From assembly GCA_030549205.1 (NCBI GenBank), contig JAUKTV010000003.1:2232001-2296000 (forward strand): a stretch of DNA of 64,000 bases. Reading direction: 5' to 3'. The stretch is from Apiosordaria backusii. Its lineage: Eukaryota > Ascomycota > Sordariomycetes > Sordariales > Lasiosphaeriaceae. Positions 34,494-48,100 of the stretch are shown here, piece after piece. The position numbers and the translations under genes are program-made. The notes under the pieces were generated by a model that was given only the letters and a program-made list of their open reading frames with translations, was not told where the DNA came from and did not search any database. Position 1 is the first letter of the stretch. Each line of letters opens with the position of its first letter.

Positions 34494-37400
34494 CTACCGA
34501 CGCGCCCTTTTCTCCGCCGTATCCTCAACCTCTTCATCCCGATCTCGTGACCTCTTGCCCCCCTCACCCTCACCACGCCGGTCAGCCTCATCTTGCCCAT
34601 GGTGGATGAACTGGCTGTTTTCGAGTCCGTAAATTCCAGATGATGACCCAATCAAGGACCCGGGGTTAGGCCTTCGCCGTCCCCATTGCATGTGGGTACC
34701 TTGATCGAGTGGCAACGAGCTCTTCTTCGACTTCATATCGACAGACTCAGCTGAGGAAGCATCAAGCTGTTGCTTCTCAGTCTCGCTCTGAGATCGTGAC
34801 CCCAAGCTCGAGCCAAGGCCACTATCTTGGAACAGAGCCTCCACTTCTTCAACATCATCTCTAGGTTCCCCAGGTACGGGGTGATCAGACAAATCCCTGT
34901 CGCGACTTCTGCGGGGCCAGATCAATGGAAACTTGCTGCTATGTCCAAAGATCACCGCACCGTTCTCGCTGAGCCACTTCGGACTCTCTCTTCCCCATAG
35001 CTTCGGAAATGACGAGGGCAAGAGCACCTGGACGCGGTCATGCTTCGCCAACCATCCTCGTGAGTAAGCGCTTTGCTCTGGGGAGCAGGCGCAGGGTTCG
35101 AACGTGAGGTCAGGGGTGTACCAGTGGATATTGTCGACAAGACGCCAGGGTTTGAGGCGCTGACTACCCTTCTTACGAATGATGGCTTGTAAATCGTGCG
35201 TGGTAGCCGCGAGGTAATCCTTCCCAGCCGGAAGTGATGTATTCCACAAGCACAAAGAACATGAGGCTTTGGACGGGGTTTCAGGGGTCGAAGAAAAGGA
35301 AGGAGCGAAAATATTTCCAAACCCAGACCCAAAAAGTGTCGGTGCATGGATAGCCCTGGTGAAATCCACCCAACCTTGGCCTGTAGTCTTGAGTGTAGCT
35401 ACCTTTGGCCAGAGGGTGCCTTGACTGGCGGTTATATCCATGAAGTCGTAGCCCTCAAGCTGTCGCCGCGGTGTTGAGAGTAGCCGAAACCCTACGCCGC
35501 TCTGAGTTTGCACATCGTCATGGTGGGCTGTTATTTGCAACAACGTATCGCATATCTGGTCGACTCGGTCCCGGATGGTGAAGTATGTCGTCTTCTGCTT
35601 TGCAGAGTGTTCAGCTGGGACACCAGTCCTAAAGGTCGCTTCGTCCCATGCCTCGGTCTTGTCGGAATAGAGAGGAATTGCTAGATTGTTGGAGTCTGAT
35701 AAAACCTCAAAGGCTACATCAGCTCGAGATCCTTGAACGGCCTGTGAGGATTTCGGCTCTTCCAGTTCAATGTTGTCTGGGGAGCTAAGTAGTCGGCGCA
35801 TGCGAGGATCATCTTGGTAGTTCTTTATCGATGATCGCAACAAGTGTAATAACGTACTCGCCCCGTCGACAAGCCAAGCCTGTCTCTCGTCTGAATCGAA
35901 CAAGACAAAGAATCGGTCAGAAACAATTCGTAGCTTTTCGATGTAGTTATCTCCGTAATTGATATGAATAGGTTTGTCCTTGAGTCCAAGAACGAAGCTC
36001 ATCCCGAAGTTGACAAATTGACCACCTGATATGGTCGCTTTTTCCAAGGCACAGGTCTGGTTGGGCCCAGGCAATCCCGACCAGCCAATCTCGTAATCGG
36101 CATCTGGCGCGCCTTCAATCACTGTTAATAGCTGACCCCTCGCGCAAAACAAAGAAAAATTATGAGCATACCTGCATGACTGACGATTCTATCACACCAT
36201 CCAACGACATGGCGGTAGTGGCCGATTGTTTCCAACACAAAAGGACTGTCCGACCTGGACCAACGGGGCACTCTTGCATCCTCATATGAAATATATGATC
36301 CATCCTCATTGAACACCAAGTGCCAAAACACAGTTTCCTTGACCATCTTTGTCACTACCAACAACGCTGAAAACCCTTTAATGAAGGTTGTTCCTGACCA
36401 TCTGACAATCCTGTTTGAGTGGATGAGAGCCGCAGCCAAATCCAAAGATATCTGTGTCCCTGGATCTGAATTCTGTCCCCGTGGGATTGGATACCCTGTG
36501 ACAATGACCGGGTTGCTGAATAGGTTCCGCCAACAACTCCCTTGATCGAACTGAGCAGTCTCGACCATTGCGCCAAGTTTGAAACCAATACTGCACACAC
36601 CTCTGGGTAAAAACCTTTGGCTCATTATATGGATCAGAGATGACGGGTCCAGATAAATGTCCCTGATGTAAGGAGAACAAGTTAAAGGCTTGCTTTCGGT
36701 TGGTGAAGAGCGAAGAGCGGCGCCTAGCCAAGCGAGCTGTTCTCCTACCTCAGCAACGGCGAACACATTGGCTGTAACATGCAGTTGGAGCATAGGGCTG
36801 TGCGTTGAACCATCATGAACAGGCTTCAGTGCAGCACGAATCAACGCTACTCCTGGGAGGGATCCTACCGCATATACAATGATTAGCTCTGAGAAGTGTA
36901 CGCTCGGTATCCGCCGAAGGTGGGCGATCTTACCCTCTGGTCTCCATAGATTGCCCAACGTGTCTTCACTTTGAAACACCCGGCAAAGGTACCGCAGCAA
37001 AGCCTTTCCTGTTTTAGGCCATGTTTGACTCATGTAAGCAAGACATGTCGTTGCTTGAACATGATTACCGTGACCTGTCAGCGTGACAACCCTTTCCAAC
37101 AAGCTATGCTGCTCTAAGGCCTCTTCCACGGGGCTAACGGCCTCCTCAAAAGGCGCTTTAAGAGTTTGGAACATGAAAGTACTCTTAGGCTTTTTCAAAG
37201 GCCTCCTTGTCTCTTCCGAAGGCGTTATCGTCTTTTCTGAAGGCATTGTCGCCTTTTCTGAAGAGGTAGTAACATACTGCGTCTTCATGAACTCCATAGG
37301 ATCCCAATCGACATAAAATATAACCTCTACCTCAGCTTGCTCGTCCCGGCTGAAGTACGTCATGGGCCGACGAAAGGACTTGATGATATGCTGTCTGATA

Positions 37401-39045
37401 TGGGCCTGTGTGCATTGATCGCCTGGGACCCAGAGCTTGCGCTGCACTTGGAGAGCAGAAAGGAGCCACTCATAGGCTGGTGCTTTGGTCAAAGCTTCAC
37501 GGTAAAGAGAAAGTTCGGGCAATTCCTCATCATCAGATAAGTCATCATCCACATTCTTGTCGTCCGGGAATACGTCATGATCTGAAAGACGCATATCGGA
37601 CTCAGTCATCCATCTCACTACTTTGTCTCGGAAGTCTAATCCAGGACTTCGTGGCGAGTCCGGAACGGCATCCACATCTTCGCTTGGATCATTCCGCCTG
37701 TTTCGAACGAGATCGGCGATTTGCCTATAAGTCACGAGAGTTTCTGTTAGTGTATACTTAGAATACCTATACAACTTTATGAACTACAAAATTGCCTAGC
37801 ACGCCGTAGGCACCATCATCGAGATCGTGAACCAGGTGGTTGACACATAAGGTAAGCAGACTACCGTATGTATCGTATGTAAGTGGCTTTAAAAGAAGAT
37901 GTTGATAGGGCTAGAGGGCGAATCTGATGGGCATCCAGATGAAATTGAACTGCCGTGTTTGGTAAGTCTGCTCACCGTCTTCAACATCAATGAAAAACAA
38001 GAACTCACAGTCTGTATTTGTATGCAAGATACTTCACTTTACGCCTCACCCTTCCAGGCACTGTTCGTTGGTACCCAATTCGATTAGCAAACTCCTCCAG
38101 AATTGCCGGAAGGGCATCTGAGATGTTTTCCAGATCCTCCCTGGAGAGGTCTGACGGCAAGGCATTGTTAAGCTCGTCAGCAAATGCTATAACGTAGTCG
38201 TAAAGCTTTGGGTCCTGGAGGCTGGCAGTGTCCGAATATACTGTATCCGTATCATTGTCGATCTCGTGTGATGATGGACTGCTGGACCTGAGTCCGCCTG
38301 CCTGTAAGTTTGCTTGGGCCATAACAGCTGGCTCGCAGACCGGTGCTTCGTACATCATGATGGTCTTTGTGCCGTGAGATCCATAACCAGAATCTGTAAA
38401 AGCATAAGGTCCGGTTGACGTAGGATGGGAGCCGATTTGGTTCAACTCCGCCGCTGGCCCAACCGGTTCAACCAGACCATGCCTCTGCTGGTGCTGCTTA
38501 GACGAGGGCGCAAAGAACGAGGACATCCTTCCGAAGGAAGAGCTAGCTGGTGGCCATGTCTCGATATTCTTGCTAGTATAGTCTGGCGAAACCAAGGGCA
38601 TCGGGGAAACGACCGCCTGTCTCTTAGCACTTTCAGGAGCGAGGAAAGAAGCACGACGGTCGAGTTTGCTCTGCTCTGCCGCACTAGTCGAATCCATTGT
38701 GAAATCAAAGTCGTCGTTGTCAGCATCATCTTCGTTGTCTTCGTCGTCGCCCACCAATCTGAAATGAGATTTCTCATGTTGCACAAGGTTGTCCCGCCTG
38801 CTGTACGTTTTCTCGCAGTGGCGACATTTGAAAGCATGAACCTCTGCGACCTCTGCACCTGTCGTTCTGAGATGTCTCACCGTCCTCAGATGTTTCTTCA
38901 TCTTCTTTTCCTGATCAGGTCCGGCATCAGGATAAAATGAGCACGCGTGGCAACCCACTCTTGTCCCGATATTCGAGACATCTTCTGCGGCTCTCGACCA
39001 CAAGTTCCCAGTAGACGAAGAAAGACGGGAAAGTGAAGGGTCCAT
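34494..39045 (-). CDS. large C2H2 zinc-finger member of the same family
   Basis: Three exons (39045-38009, 37724-36172, 36121-34494) join in phase to 1405 residues; introns are 284 nt (GTGAGT, CTAAC branch, TATAG) and 50 nt (GTATGC to AACAG). Near the N-terminus are a first finger-like CHAC...H...H and a canonical second finger, CRHC-x12-H-x3-H. An acidic Asp/Glu/Asn stretch and a Ser-rich linker follow. Exon 1 ends with a helical segment ending in KYLAYKYRL. Residues about 444-855, all in exon 2, are the block shared with paralogs A and B (LTGHGNHVQA, then AYMSQTWP, VAEVGEQLAWLGAAL, CWRNLF, VTGYPIP, YRHVVGWC). Exon 3 adds GQFVNFGMSFVLG and WLVDGASTLLHLLR, then a disordered, basic tail. Separate models for exon 1 and exon 2-3 would be an easy mistake. 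Nuclear or nucleic-acid role is inferred from the fingers only. Confidence 0.8.
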
Positions 39046-40252
39046 AGGCACAGACTTCAGTCTGAGACAAGTAAATGTGAAAATAACGGGGTAATGATCA
39101 AGAGATTGTCACGGAGAATGTCCGGGTTCAAAGGCTGGCTGCGAAATTATAAGGTCTTGTATGGCAACCCGCGACAGGGCAGGCAAAGCTGCGGTTGTTG
39201 TCGGCCAGGTCATGTGGAGGGAAGAAACCAGCCACCAAGGATGAGGGGGAAAGGGCAGGGTGTGGAAGCCTCGGGCTACCAATGGCAGCAGAGGCAGGCA
39301 CAGCCTATCGCGACTGCATGGCAAGAGTGAGAGAATTACCCTATAGGCTGGCTCAGACTCTCGGTGTCAGAATTTGTCGTCAGGCTTGAGGTAGGCGCTT
39401 TAATATCTTGGCGGCATCCTCTTTCTTTTCTATTAAGGGGAGGCTCAACCAAGAGTTCAGCCATCATTTGTACGACTTCAGAATACTTTCGGAGCAGGTC
39501 TATCCTTGGTCGATTTGGTATTGCTGACGCTGCAGCCTTTGCATTTGGAGATCCACCTTCCCTAAGAACACAAGATTTCTGAGATAAGAACAAAGGTTAC
39601 AATACCTTGTTTTCACCTACACCGATGAATGCTGTTGTCCATCCGGAGACCAGTTCCATCTTCCAGACTGGGGTACAAAGGTTAGGGTATGTGATCAACT
39701 TGGCTTGAGAAAAGGGACCCTGGAATGCGCTGCTTTGGGATTCAGCCCATGCTGTTCTCTCCCAAGGCGAGCCTGCTTGATGGACAGCCTGACAGGCGGT
39801 CAACTGCTGTGGATCATCGCTTTCCGCCTTGGCCCGTCCGGAAGGCCGAGTCAATCTCCACCCGCGCCCGCAAAGGCGCAAACAAAGCCGAGAGGACCCA
39901 CTATTCCCAATCCGCCTAGTCTATCTAGCTCACAGCACGCAACAGCGATCCTGCATCCACAGCGGTCAATGGCACTCTCGTCACGAACTGACCAACCGAC
40001 CTCAAAAACAGCTCGGCTATCACGGACGTGAGTCACGTCTATCTCTGTCCTCAACCGAGGATTAAACTCACTATTGTTCATCAATTTTCTTGAATCCAGT
40101 CTTCCTCGCCTGCCGACACACACAAAGCCATTAGCGGATAACACCATTGTCCCCCACCAGGCCCGCCACAGCCGTTGCCGTCATCGGCTGCCCGCGTCTC
40201 ACAACCCCAAGCCTCACCACCCGCCTCCACCGTTACACACACACCAGCAAAG
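39046..40252. promoter_or_regulatory. divergent promoter region, C2H2 gene / MFS gene
   Basis: It separates the minus-strand C2H2 gene and the plus-strand MFS gene. No gene seen; the last 100 bp are CA- and CCACC-rich leader. Confidence 0.45.
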
Positions 40253-42002
40253 ATGTCTTCAAGTCACCCACCACCATCCTCCGCCCTCCCCACCGATAAC
40301 CTCGACGTCCTCTCCCCAGTACCAATACAAACCGAAACCAGCCCTCTCCTACCCAAGCCCCCCTCATCCTCCTCTTCTTCAGAAGCCGTCAGCGAAGCCG
40401 GTACCGAAACAGAAGAGGCAATCCTCGTAGCCCAGCCTCTCTCCCCAGCCCGGCTCTATCTAACACTCGGTTCCTCTTACCTGGGTGTCTTCCTCGGTGC
40501 AGTTGACGCCTCGATCATCGTCACTCTTTCCGGACCTATCGCCTCGGAGTTTCACTCATTGTCTCTGCTATCATGGCTTGCAGCTTCCTACCTCATCGCC
40601 AACGCCGCTTGCCAGCCTTTGTCGGGTAGATTAACCGACATCTTTGGCCGTGGACCAGGGTTGGTCTTCTCTAACTTAATGTTTGGCCTGGGAAATTTGC
40701 TTTGTGGGCTGGCAAAGAATGAACAGCAGATTATTTTGGGGCGAGTGATCGCTGGTGTTGGAGGAGGGGGTTTGATGAGTATCAGTACCTTCCTTGCTAC
40801 GGATCTTGTCCCGCTTAAAAAGAGAGGGGTGGTGCAAGGGCTGGGAAACATCGCCTATGGCACAGGTGCGATGCTTGGTGGTGTTTTTGGTGGGTTCATC
40901 AATGATACCTCCTCTTGGGGATGGAGACTGGCGTTCTTGATTCAGGTCCCGATTATTGCGGTTAGTGGGGGCTTGGTAGCATATTTGGTGAGGGTACCGC
41001 CCAAGGTGTCGAACAAGAGTCTGATCTCAAGGATTGACTTTTTGGGCGCGTTTTTTATTGTTGGGTTTTTGGTGCTGACCTTGTTGGGACTGAACGCAGG
41101 GGGCAACTTGGTCAAGTGGACGGATCCGTTGGTCTTGACCAGTATTCCCTTGGGTGTTGCGATGTTATTTGCGCTGGTTTGGTGGGAAGGCAGGGTGAAG
41201 CAGCCGATTATTCCGGTGAAGCTGTTGGTGGAGAGGACGGTCGCTGCGGCGTGTATCACGAACTTTTGCTGGTATGTTGTCCCCCGTACTTTTCCAGGGC
41301 AACAAAGCTGACGAATACAGCTCTATGGTGATGATGATGACCATGTTCTATGTTCCACTCTACCTCCAAGTCCTTGGCTACACACCCACGCAGTCCGCGT
41401 ATCGCATTCTCGCTTCGTCGGTCGGCGTCTCGTTCGCGTCGGTTGGCAGCGGATTGATCATGAAGAAAACTGGCAAGTATGTCGGTCTGGGCAGGATTGT
41501 CCTGTCAGTGTACACGATCGCCATTGTTCTCAATACCTTACTGGACCGATATACGCCACCTTGGATCCCATTTGTCTCTATGACCCTCCACGGTGCTGCA
41601 TATGGTGCCATGCTGACTGTTACCCTCTTGGGTTGTATCGCTGCGGTCGAGCACTCGCAGCAAGCCGTGATTACAAGCGCTACCTACGCTTTCCGGTCGG
41701 TGGGTACCACGCTCGGCATTACGGTCGCATCTGCTGTCTATCAGAACATTCTAAAGGCGAAGCTGTGGGAAAGATTTGGCAATCTCCCCGGCGCGGCGGA
41801 GGAGATTGGACGGATTCGTGATGATTTGGGAGAGTTGGGACGGTTGCCCGAGGGCTGGTATGACGGCGTGATTGCTTCCTTCATGGAGGCGTTTAGAGGG
41901 GTCTGGCTGACTGCGCTTGGCTTGACTATCATTGCTCTGATCAGTGTTTCCTTGATGAAGCAGCACAAGTTGCACTCAACCTTGACTAGACAGGAGGAAT
42001 AA
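40253..42002 (+). CDS. MFS transporter, DHA2 type (Vba/Fnx1-like)
   Basis: Exons 40253-41271 and 41321-42002 with a 49-nt intron give 566 residues. A Ser/Pro-rich cytosolic N-tail contains an acidic ETSPLLPKP segment, recalling di-leucine-type vacuolar sorting signals. About 14 hydrophobic helices follow. Motif A is GRLTDIFGRGP after helix 2; GVFLGAVDASIIVTL and GRVIAGVGGGGLMSIS are DHA2-type. The closest known pattern is the Vba1/Fnx1 group, which moves basic amino acids into the vacuole in yeasts, though multidrug export is also reported in this branch. The substrate is not readable from sequence. The start is the first ATG that gives the hydrophilic tail. Confidence 0.9.
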
Positions 42003-43887
42003 AATTCTGTATGACGCTGGTCATGCAATGGACGAGGGCTGGGTGTTCTCGGGGAACAGCGAAGGATATTGAGGGGATGATGCAAATTTTCGAGCTTTTT
42101 GGCAAGCGAAGACCAAGGGCGATGTGTTACAAATAGACACGAAGCATCGAAGCTTCTCATAACAATTTTAATGGAAGATTCGGGATTGATCGTACACAAT
42201 ACAGGCGAGGCTGTGGTAGATGGGTTGTGGTGTTGTTTAGGTATGGACCGTGCGAAGATTCTCCTCAACAAATGCTCAGCACTAAAATTCCATTTCCCCG
42301 ATTCAGTAACTTTGACTCTTGGTCTCTCAAGCCTCTATCTAATCTAATTCATCTCTGTATTATATTATGCAGCCATGATGCGCTGGCGATCGCGCTCGCT
42401 CACCGTACCTTCACCGATGTCCCGCAGCGCTTAGTGCAACCCCCAGTTTCATCACAACCTAAATAAACGAAAGTCATTGGGAACTGCGAGAAAATTTTCC
42501 CAGCCACAAACAATCTTGCCGATTCGTTCTAAATTCTTTCTGCTTCTATATCCCTCCTGTCCATCAACCTTCGTTTCTTGCTCGCCGCCAGGTACGTTCG
42601 TGGTACGAGGTCTTCAACTGCCGATGACATATGCACCAGTCCTTTTCTGTACTACACCGCTCCCTCCATCACCATCTTCTTCATTACCACTGAACCAGCT
42701 CCAATGCATTTATTTGCGCCCCTCCTCTAGTTTCTTCATCACCAATACAACGCATCAGTCCGATCACCTCCCAGACAGATCATAGTATCGACGCCCAAGC
42801 CGCCAACCACCACCGCAGCATCGATGCGGTGCATTCCCTCCTCCTGCCTTCTTCCCTCCAATCTTCACACGATGACTCAACATCTCGTCCCCCACCAGGA
42901 GGAAAGCCTCACCCAAAAGATACGACCCCTGTCCATGCATGCAAGCAAGAAAAAAAAAAACGGGTCAAAAGATCCCAGCCACAACCCCAAGATGTCGGAC
43001 ATCTCAAGATGGCAATTGGAAATTCCCCCATGGCCCCTGGCGCGACAATCTCCAGGCAACAGTCCCCACTCTTGACGACATGTCATGTCTCCCCAACAAC
43101 ACAGGCTGTAGTTAAGTAAACAAAGCCCCTTTTCTTTCTGCCTCCAAATAATAAAAGCCCACTATGGCCCAGCCTTGTCATGTCTTGTTCCCCTGGCCTC
43201 GCCATGTCGGAACTACCCCTTCACTTCCTTATAAGTCGGCCTTGTATACCCATGCCAACAACCCCCGTTAAGCCTTGTCAGTGTTTGCCCACTAGGTACC
43301 AGTTGAAGGCTTGTGTAACAGGTCATACTATCTACTTGATCTATGTCTGTCACATGTCCCGCCCCCCGTACCTAAGGTAGATGCAGACTTACTTCAGGTA
43401 GGTAAGGTAGGCATGCACATAGGTGGGAAGGCTCCCATCACTGACATGTAAGAGACGTAACCTCTGTTTTGTGTAACGATCTAATCTCATTTGAAGAAGG
43501 AAAGAAGTGCTAAGTAGGTATAGGAAGATAAACGAGCGACAACAAGCAAAGAGATGCAGTATACCTGATATATACCTTATATTGAAACTATTCAGAAAGG
43601 TCTAAGAAAGAAAAAGCGAGAGTATACCCTTCATTGTCCTCTTCATCACCATCGTCGTTGCAGTTACCAAAAAAGAGCCATAACAAGGGAAGTGGGTTGT
43701 GTTTTCCTATCGTCGCCATCCTTTATCGTTATCATCAGGTGTAGGTGTCTTTGTTGGTGTTCATTGTTTTGTTTTTGTTCTTTCAGTTGTGATCGTCCTC
43801 GTCATCAACAAGGGGAATCTTTCTTCCTTGTATTTATCTGCTGATTTGTTTTTTTTTTTTCTCGTTGTTCTTTTTGTTGCTGCTCCT
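42003..43887. other. 1.9-kb intergenic region between convergent genes
   Basis: No gene seen. It has a poly-A run at about 42950-42960, CT-rich stretches and a poly-T run at about 43848-43860 near the 3' end of the DUF6594 gene. The repeated short string TAGGTA/TACCTA is common here as elsewhere in the window. Confidence 0.5.
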
Positions 43888-45189
43888 CTAGACAAGCGAA
43901 CCACCCCCAGTCACGTCGAAGGCAAACGCCCCACAGAACGCCATATAGGAGGTTGCCGCCAGTATCGTTATGCTGGGGTTAACCTCCTTTTTCGCACTCA
44001 TCACGAGGCAAAAGGTCAGGAAGGACACGCCAATGACCGCAAAGCGCTCCGTCTTGTCGAGTTCGGGGAGATACATGGCCCCTGCTGGGAGCAGTATCAT
44101 GAGCACGGCGATGACCGTGTGGATCGCCGTGAAGATGACAGTCAGGATGTCCATGGGGATGTAGTCGTGTTCTTGTCCCGAGTTGGGCTGTTTGGCGTTG
44201 TTGCAAAAAGTATGGTTAGCCTCTGAACAAGATGTTCGGGGAAGACATATGAAGGCATGATGTCAACACATACCCTGAAGCAGCGGTTGTAAAGGTTGAT
44301 GATGCATGCCGAAGTCCGGAAGACCCAGCGCGGAGGCTGCCTTTCCCTGCTTATCATCCTGATGTCCTGGGGTGTGAAGAGAGTTTTGCATGCATCCTTG
44401 TCGAGCACTTTGTCGTAGATGTGTTCCAAGTGGTCTCCCCACTGCTCCCGGTGCATGACAGGCAGTTGGTTGATCATTCTGATGCCAGTCGACAGGGTGT
44501 CTGCTCTCCATGATTAGCTGTCTTGTACTTGTCGTTAATGATGAACGCTGCAATTATCCTTACCTATCTCCTGTATAAGCCCCTCTATTTCCGTCAAGAT
44601 GATCTCGAACTCATCCATTGACTTGGGTTGTCCAGCGGGTCTCTGGTGGTTCGCCGTCAGACCTTTGACTTTGTCGGGATTCTTTTTGTCATATGCAAGA
44701 AGTTGATCCGACAGACAAGTCAATCTGGCCTGCTTGGATAACAGTAACCGCCATCGTTCGTAGGTAAACCCGTTGCAAAACTGAAAGTTGGGCCATTGCT
44801 CGCACATGGCCGCGAGCCTCGGGAAACCGGCGGGGTGCGTTGACTTTTCGTTCTCTGTTTCATCGCCATCATGTTAGCGATTTGGGGTTGGGATACGGTA
44901 GGAGGAACTGAAAGCGTGCTTTACGTACTAGGTTCGCGAAATCGACAATAGGGGCTGACTTCGTCAAAGACTAAGATAGGGCACACAAGGGTTAGAACCT
45001 CCCTTTTTGTGGGTTCTACATAGAGCAGTATCAGTGGTAGTTAGGTAAGCAACACTCACCACTCATCGGACCTGTATCTTCAGGGTTTGTATTAACAGAC
45101 CCTTCCTGGGACCTATCCATTGATGATGATTGCGAGGATTGTTGAGGAATTCCCCGTTCTGCTGCGCTGTGGGTAGGAGCAAAAGCCAT
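43888..45189 (-). CDS. DUF6594 membrane protein
   Basis: Five exons (45189-45060, 44970-44929, 44854-44564, 44500-44274, 44187-43888) with consistent phases encode 329 residues. The 42-nt second exon (VFDEVSPYCRFREP) is easily missed. The N-tail is Ser/Gln-rich and disordered. Then comes the family start HPAGFPRLAAMCEQWPNFQFCNGFTYERWRLLL, a coiled helical region (EFEIILTEIEGLIQEIGK) and a linker with HREQWGDHLEHIYD. The last exon carries three transmembrane helices: DILTVIFTAIHTVIAVLMIL, FAVIGVSFLTFCLVMS and ITILAATSYMAFCGAFAF. This layout, a helical domain followed by three C-terminal helices, is that of DUF6594, a fungal family without known function. Confidence 0.85.
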
Positions 45190-48100
45190 CTTTTCGAAAG
45201 GTGGTTGTTAATCTGATCAGCCGTTGAAATACATGCACAGAAGCACCCGAGCCTTGAGGGCCTTCGCTTTAAACATTTTGGAAATAGTCGGCATGGAAGA
45301 GCCCCATCTCCCCTTTGCTCTGAGGTACTCTCTTCCGTCTCTTCTCCGTCCCGGATGCCTAGCGTCGGGTTCTAGTCGTGCATAAAAGAATGGAGCATCA
45401 AAATGTCTGGCAGCCTTGCCAATGTCGAGATGGTGTGCAAGTGGCCTTCCTCAGTGGACGAGTGGATAGCTTGTGCAGGATGCAGCGCACATCTAGATGG
45501 CTCTGATCAAGGAAAGACTGGTGGGAGTAAAGTAGCGGTGACTTTTTGACGATTGGGTTATGGATGCTCCGCCTCTTTTGGGGCCAAACGAACAGTCTTG
45601 ACGCCAACAAGGTCGCAGCAGGCTCGCCCGAAAGCTGAGGCAAGACGATGACGGATAGGGGGCGGTGGGCCTGGGCACTTCGGGAAGGGCAGGACCTCTC
45701 CGGCTGCCAGCGCCAGCTAGAGAGTTCAAATTATCACGCGCCAGCCTGTTGAGGACAGTCCACACGCCCAATTGGTTCACGACAGTACACACCCCATGAT
45801 AACGCCAACATCGAGGTGTTATGCCAATGCACAAGTATAGATGTGCAGACATAATCATACGTGGCGATCATCTATGGAATAGGGGGCCGAAAAGACGGCC
45901 TCGATTATCGGCTGTCTCCTTTGGGAGAAAATTTCTCTGCAAACTGTGATCACCTCTTGGATCCGTGATCGGTGCCGAGGAGCCTTACGCTCCTCGAGGC
46001 TCCCAGTTTACGCCTAGGCGGCTCAGATCCGAAGTTACCTTCTTTGCTGGCCGTCGCCTTGTTCTATCTCGGCAACATTTTGGAGCTGATTCGCTTCTCC
46101 ACCTCTTCCTCTCGATTCTACCACGCATCGAGGTTTGTCAATGGTGTGGGACCGAGTTGACGCATCCCAAAACCATTGCTTCCGCCATCTTGTAATCCAG
46201 AGCAGACGAAGCGAAGAGCAAAGCGCAGTGTCCAACCAAGCTCGCGATCGAGAGGAGAGTTGGATGGAAGGGTTTGATCGGTCGAACTGTGAACTTTCTT
46301 CTCAGAAGACAAAGCGGGCGGAGGCCGGTGGTGTTCGCGGTTGTGGCTGGGACGCTCGGAGTGTCGACGTCAACGTTGGCCTTGGAAGCAATCCTTTAGA
46401 AAGTTGGACCACAGCACTTTATTGGTCTTGCCTATCCAAACATGAAGATTCATGAGGAAAGGGAAAAATCAGTAGTTTGTCGGCGAGGTATTCCGGGAAA
46501 CACTGCTGGGTGTAATCTGTTGAGAAGGAAAGGCAAGACTTGGGGTAACGGTGAGGGGAAAGGGAGAGCTTCCCAAACATCGCACCACTCACGAGACGGA
46601 CGGAAAGCAGCATGGAGAGCATGTCAGTCTAAATGGATTTGGTTAGTCGCCCTTCCCGTGTTTTAAAGTTGATGAAACAACAGCGAGGTTTGTTTCGCAC
46701 TGTAATAAACCAGCCGTCAACAACTCGACCTCGAGATCTCCATTGAACAGAGTGGCTTCTCAATGAAATGAGTTACGCCACGACTCGGAGAGTTATTTAT
46801 TGCGAGGTAACTTCCGCTTGCAAATACCGAGAGCCCAATAAGCCAGGAGTCCATCTGCCTGGCCGTCCACTTATCCCGCTCACACCTCCTCTGGCCACTG
46901 TTCTTGGACAAGGCATCTCTGCATTGCTGATTCGCTGCAGTCCTAGGGCGCTGCCATTCCAACACTTTTAAAACCCTAGCGCCCCCCGACCAAATTCCGG
47001 TCGACTTTCCTTCAACAACGTCGTGCTGAAAACCACGAAAATCAAGTCCAGCTCCGCGCCGCTCGTCACACAGCACGCAAGCCAGCCTGAGATGCCTTTC
47101 CCTTTATATTCCTCGAGAAAGTCCACTGCCAATGTGCCCTGAGGTAGAGCTGAACTCGCAACGCAAAGAACAGCCGCGGCAGGAACAGTAAACCTAAAGT
47201 ACCCAACAACCCAGTAAACACCCGGTGAGTACACTCTCTGTTCTCCAATCTCACTTCCACTGCGCTTTTTCTCCTCTAGTCTTCCATTTCATGTTTTTCC
47301 CAACATTCTTTCAAGACATTCTTCCATGAGCGGTGACGACTTGGATCCTCCCAATCACACCCAATGCTTATGCGCTGGCTGCCGGGCCGAGGCGTGCCAT
47401 GCAAATACAGCAGCACTCTTATGCATGTGCCCACACCGGTCAGGGAAAAGTCCCTATGCCGGAACTTTTCTCATCAGCGCATCGGCAGCATCCTTTCCTT
47501 TTTGTCTGCACACAATCACGTCAGTCGGACGGTTATTCATGACCACAATTTTGCATGGGTATTGAGCAAGATGTGTGGGGGCCAGACCCCTAATCCTATC
47601 GATAGGCAGGATAACGTGGTTGGGGTTGGCCCAGTGGTCCGGGCGCTTATCGGGAAGGTCACCATTCCTGTGATATTACCCCTAACCCTCTCAGCCGATG
47701 CATCGAGTTGGATGCATGTCGAACAGGACTCTCAATCCAAGTGGATTGAGATAGCATCAAATGTCCTTCATTGTTTTATACCTCTGGTATAGAAGACTGC
47801 CGTTGTCGGTTGCGAGTTGGTTGGGATTCGGACACTCCTTATCCTGAATCCACGCACTGAATCAGGGCAGTGGAGGAAAGAAGAACGCCGGTCTCGGTCA
47901 TTGTGGTCTTGCGGGGATCGTTGGTGGTAGAGAAAGCAAGGACCGAAAGCTTGGCTCTCAGGAGCGGAAAACGTTGGCGGAAGGCGACATGGTGAATGCG
48001 CGAAATCTTCACGACGAAACAGGACTCGATTTTGTGACGCGAACGCACTATGGCAACACGTTCGAAGCCAGTAATGACCGGATGCGAGTCAATGGACCGG

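Noticed and set aside
42477..42785. 102-codon plus-strand frame
   Set aside because: Unstructured Ser/Pro/Phe-rich translation of CT-rich intergenic sequence; no motif or conserved pattern.
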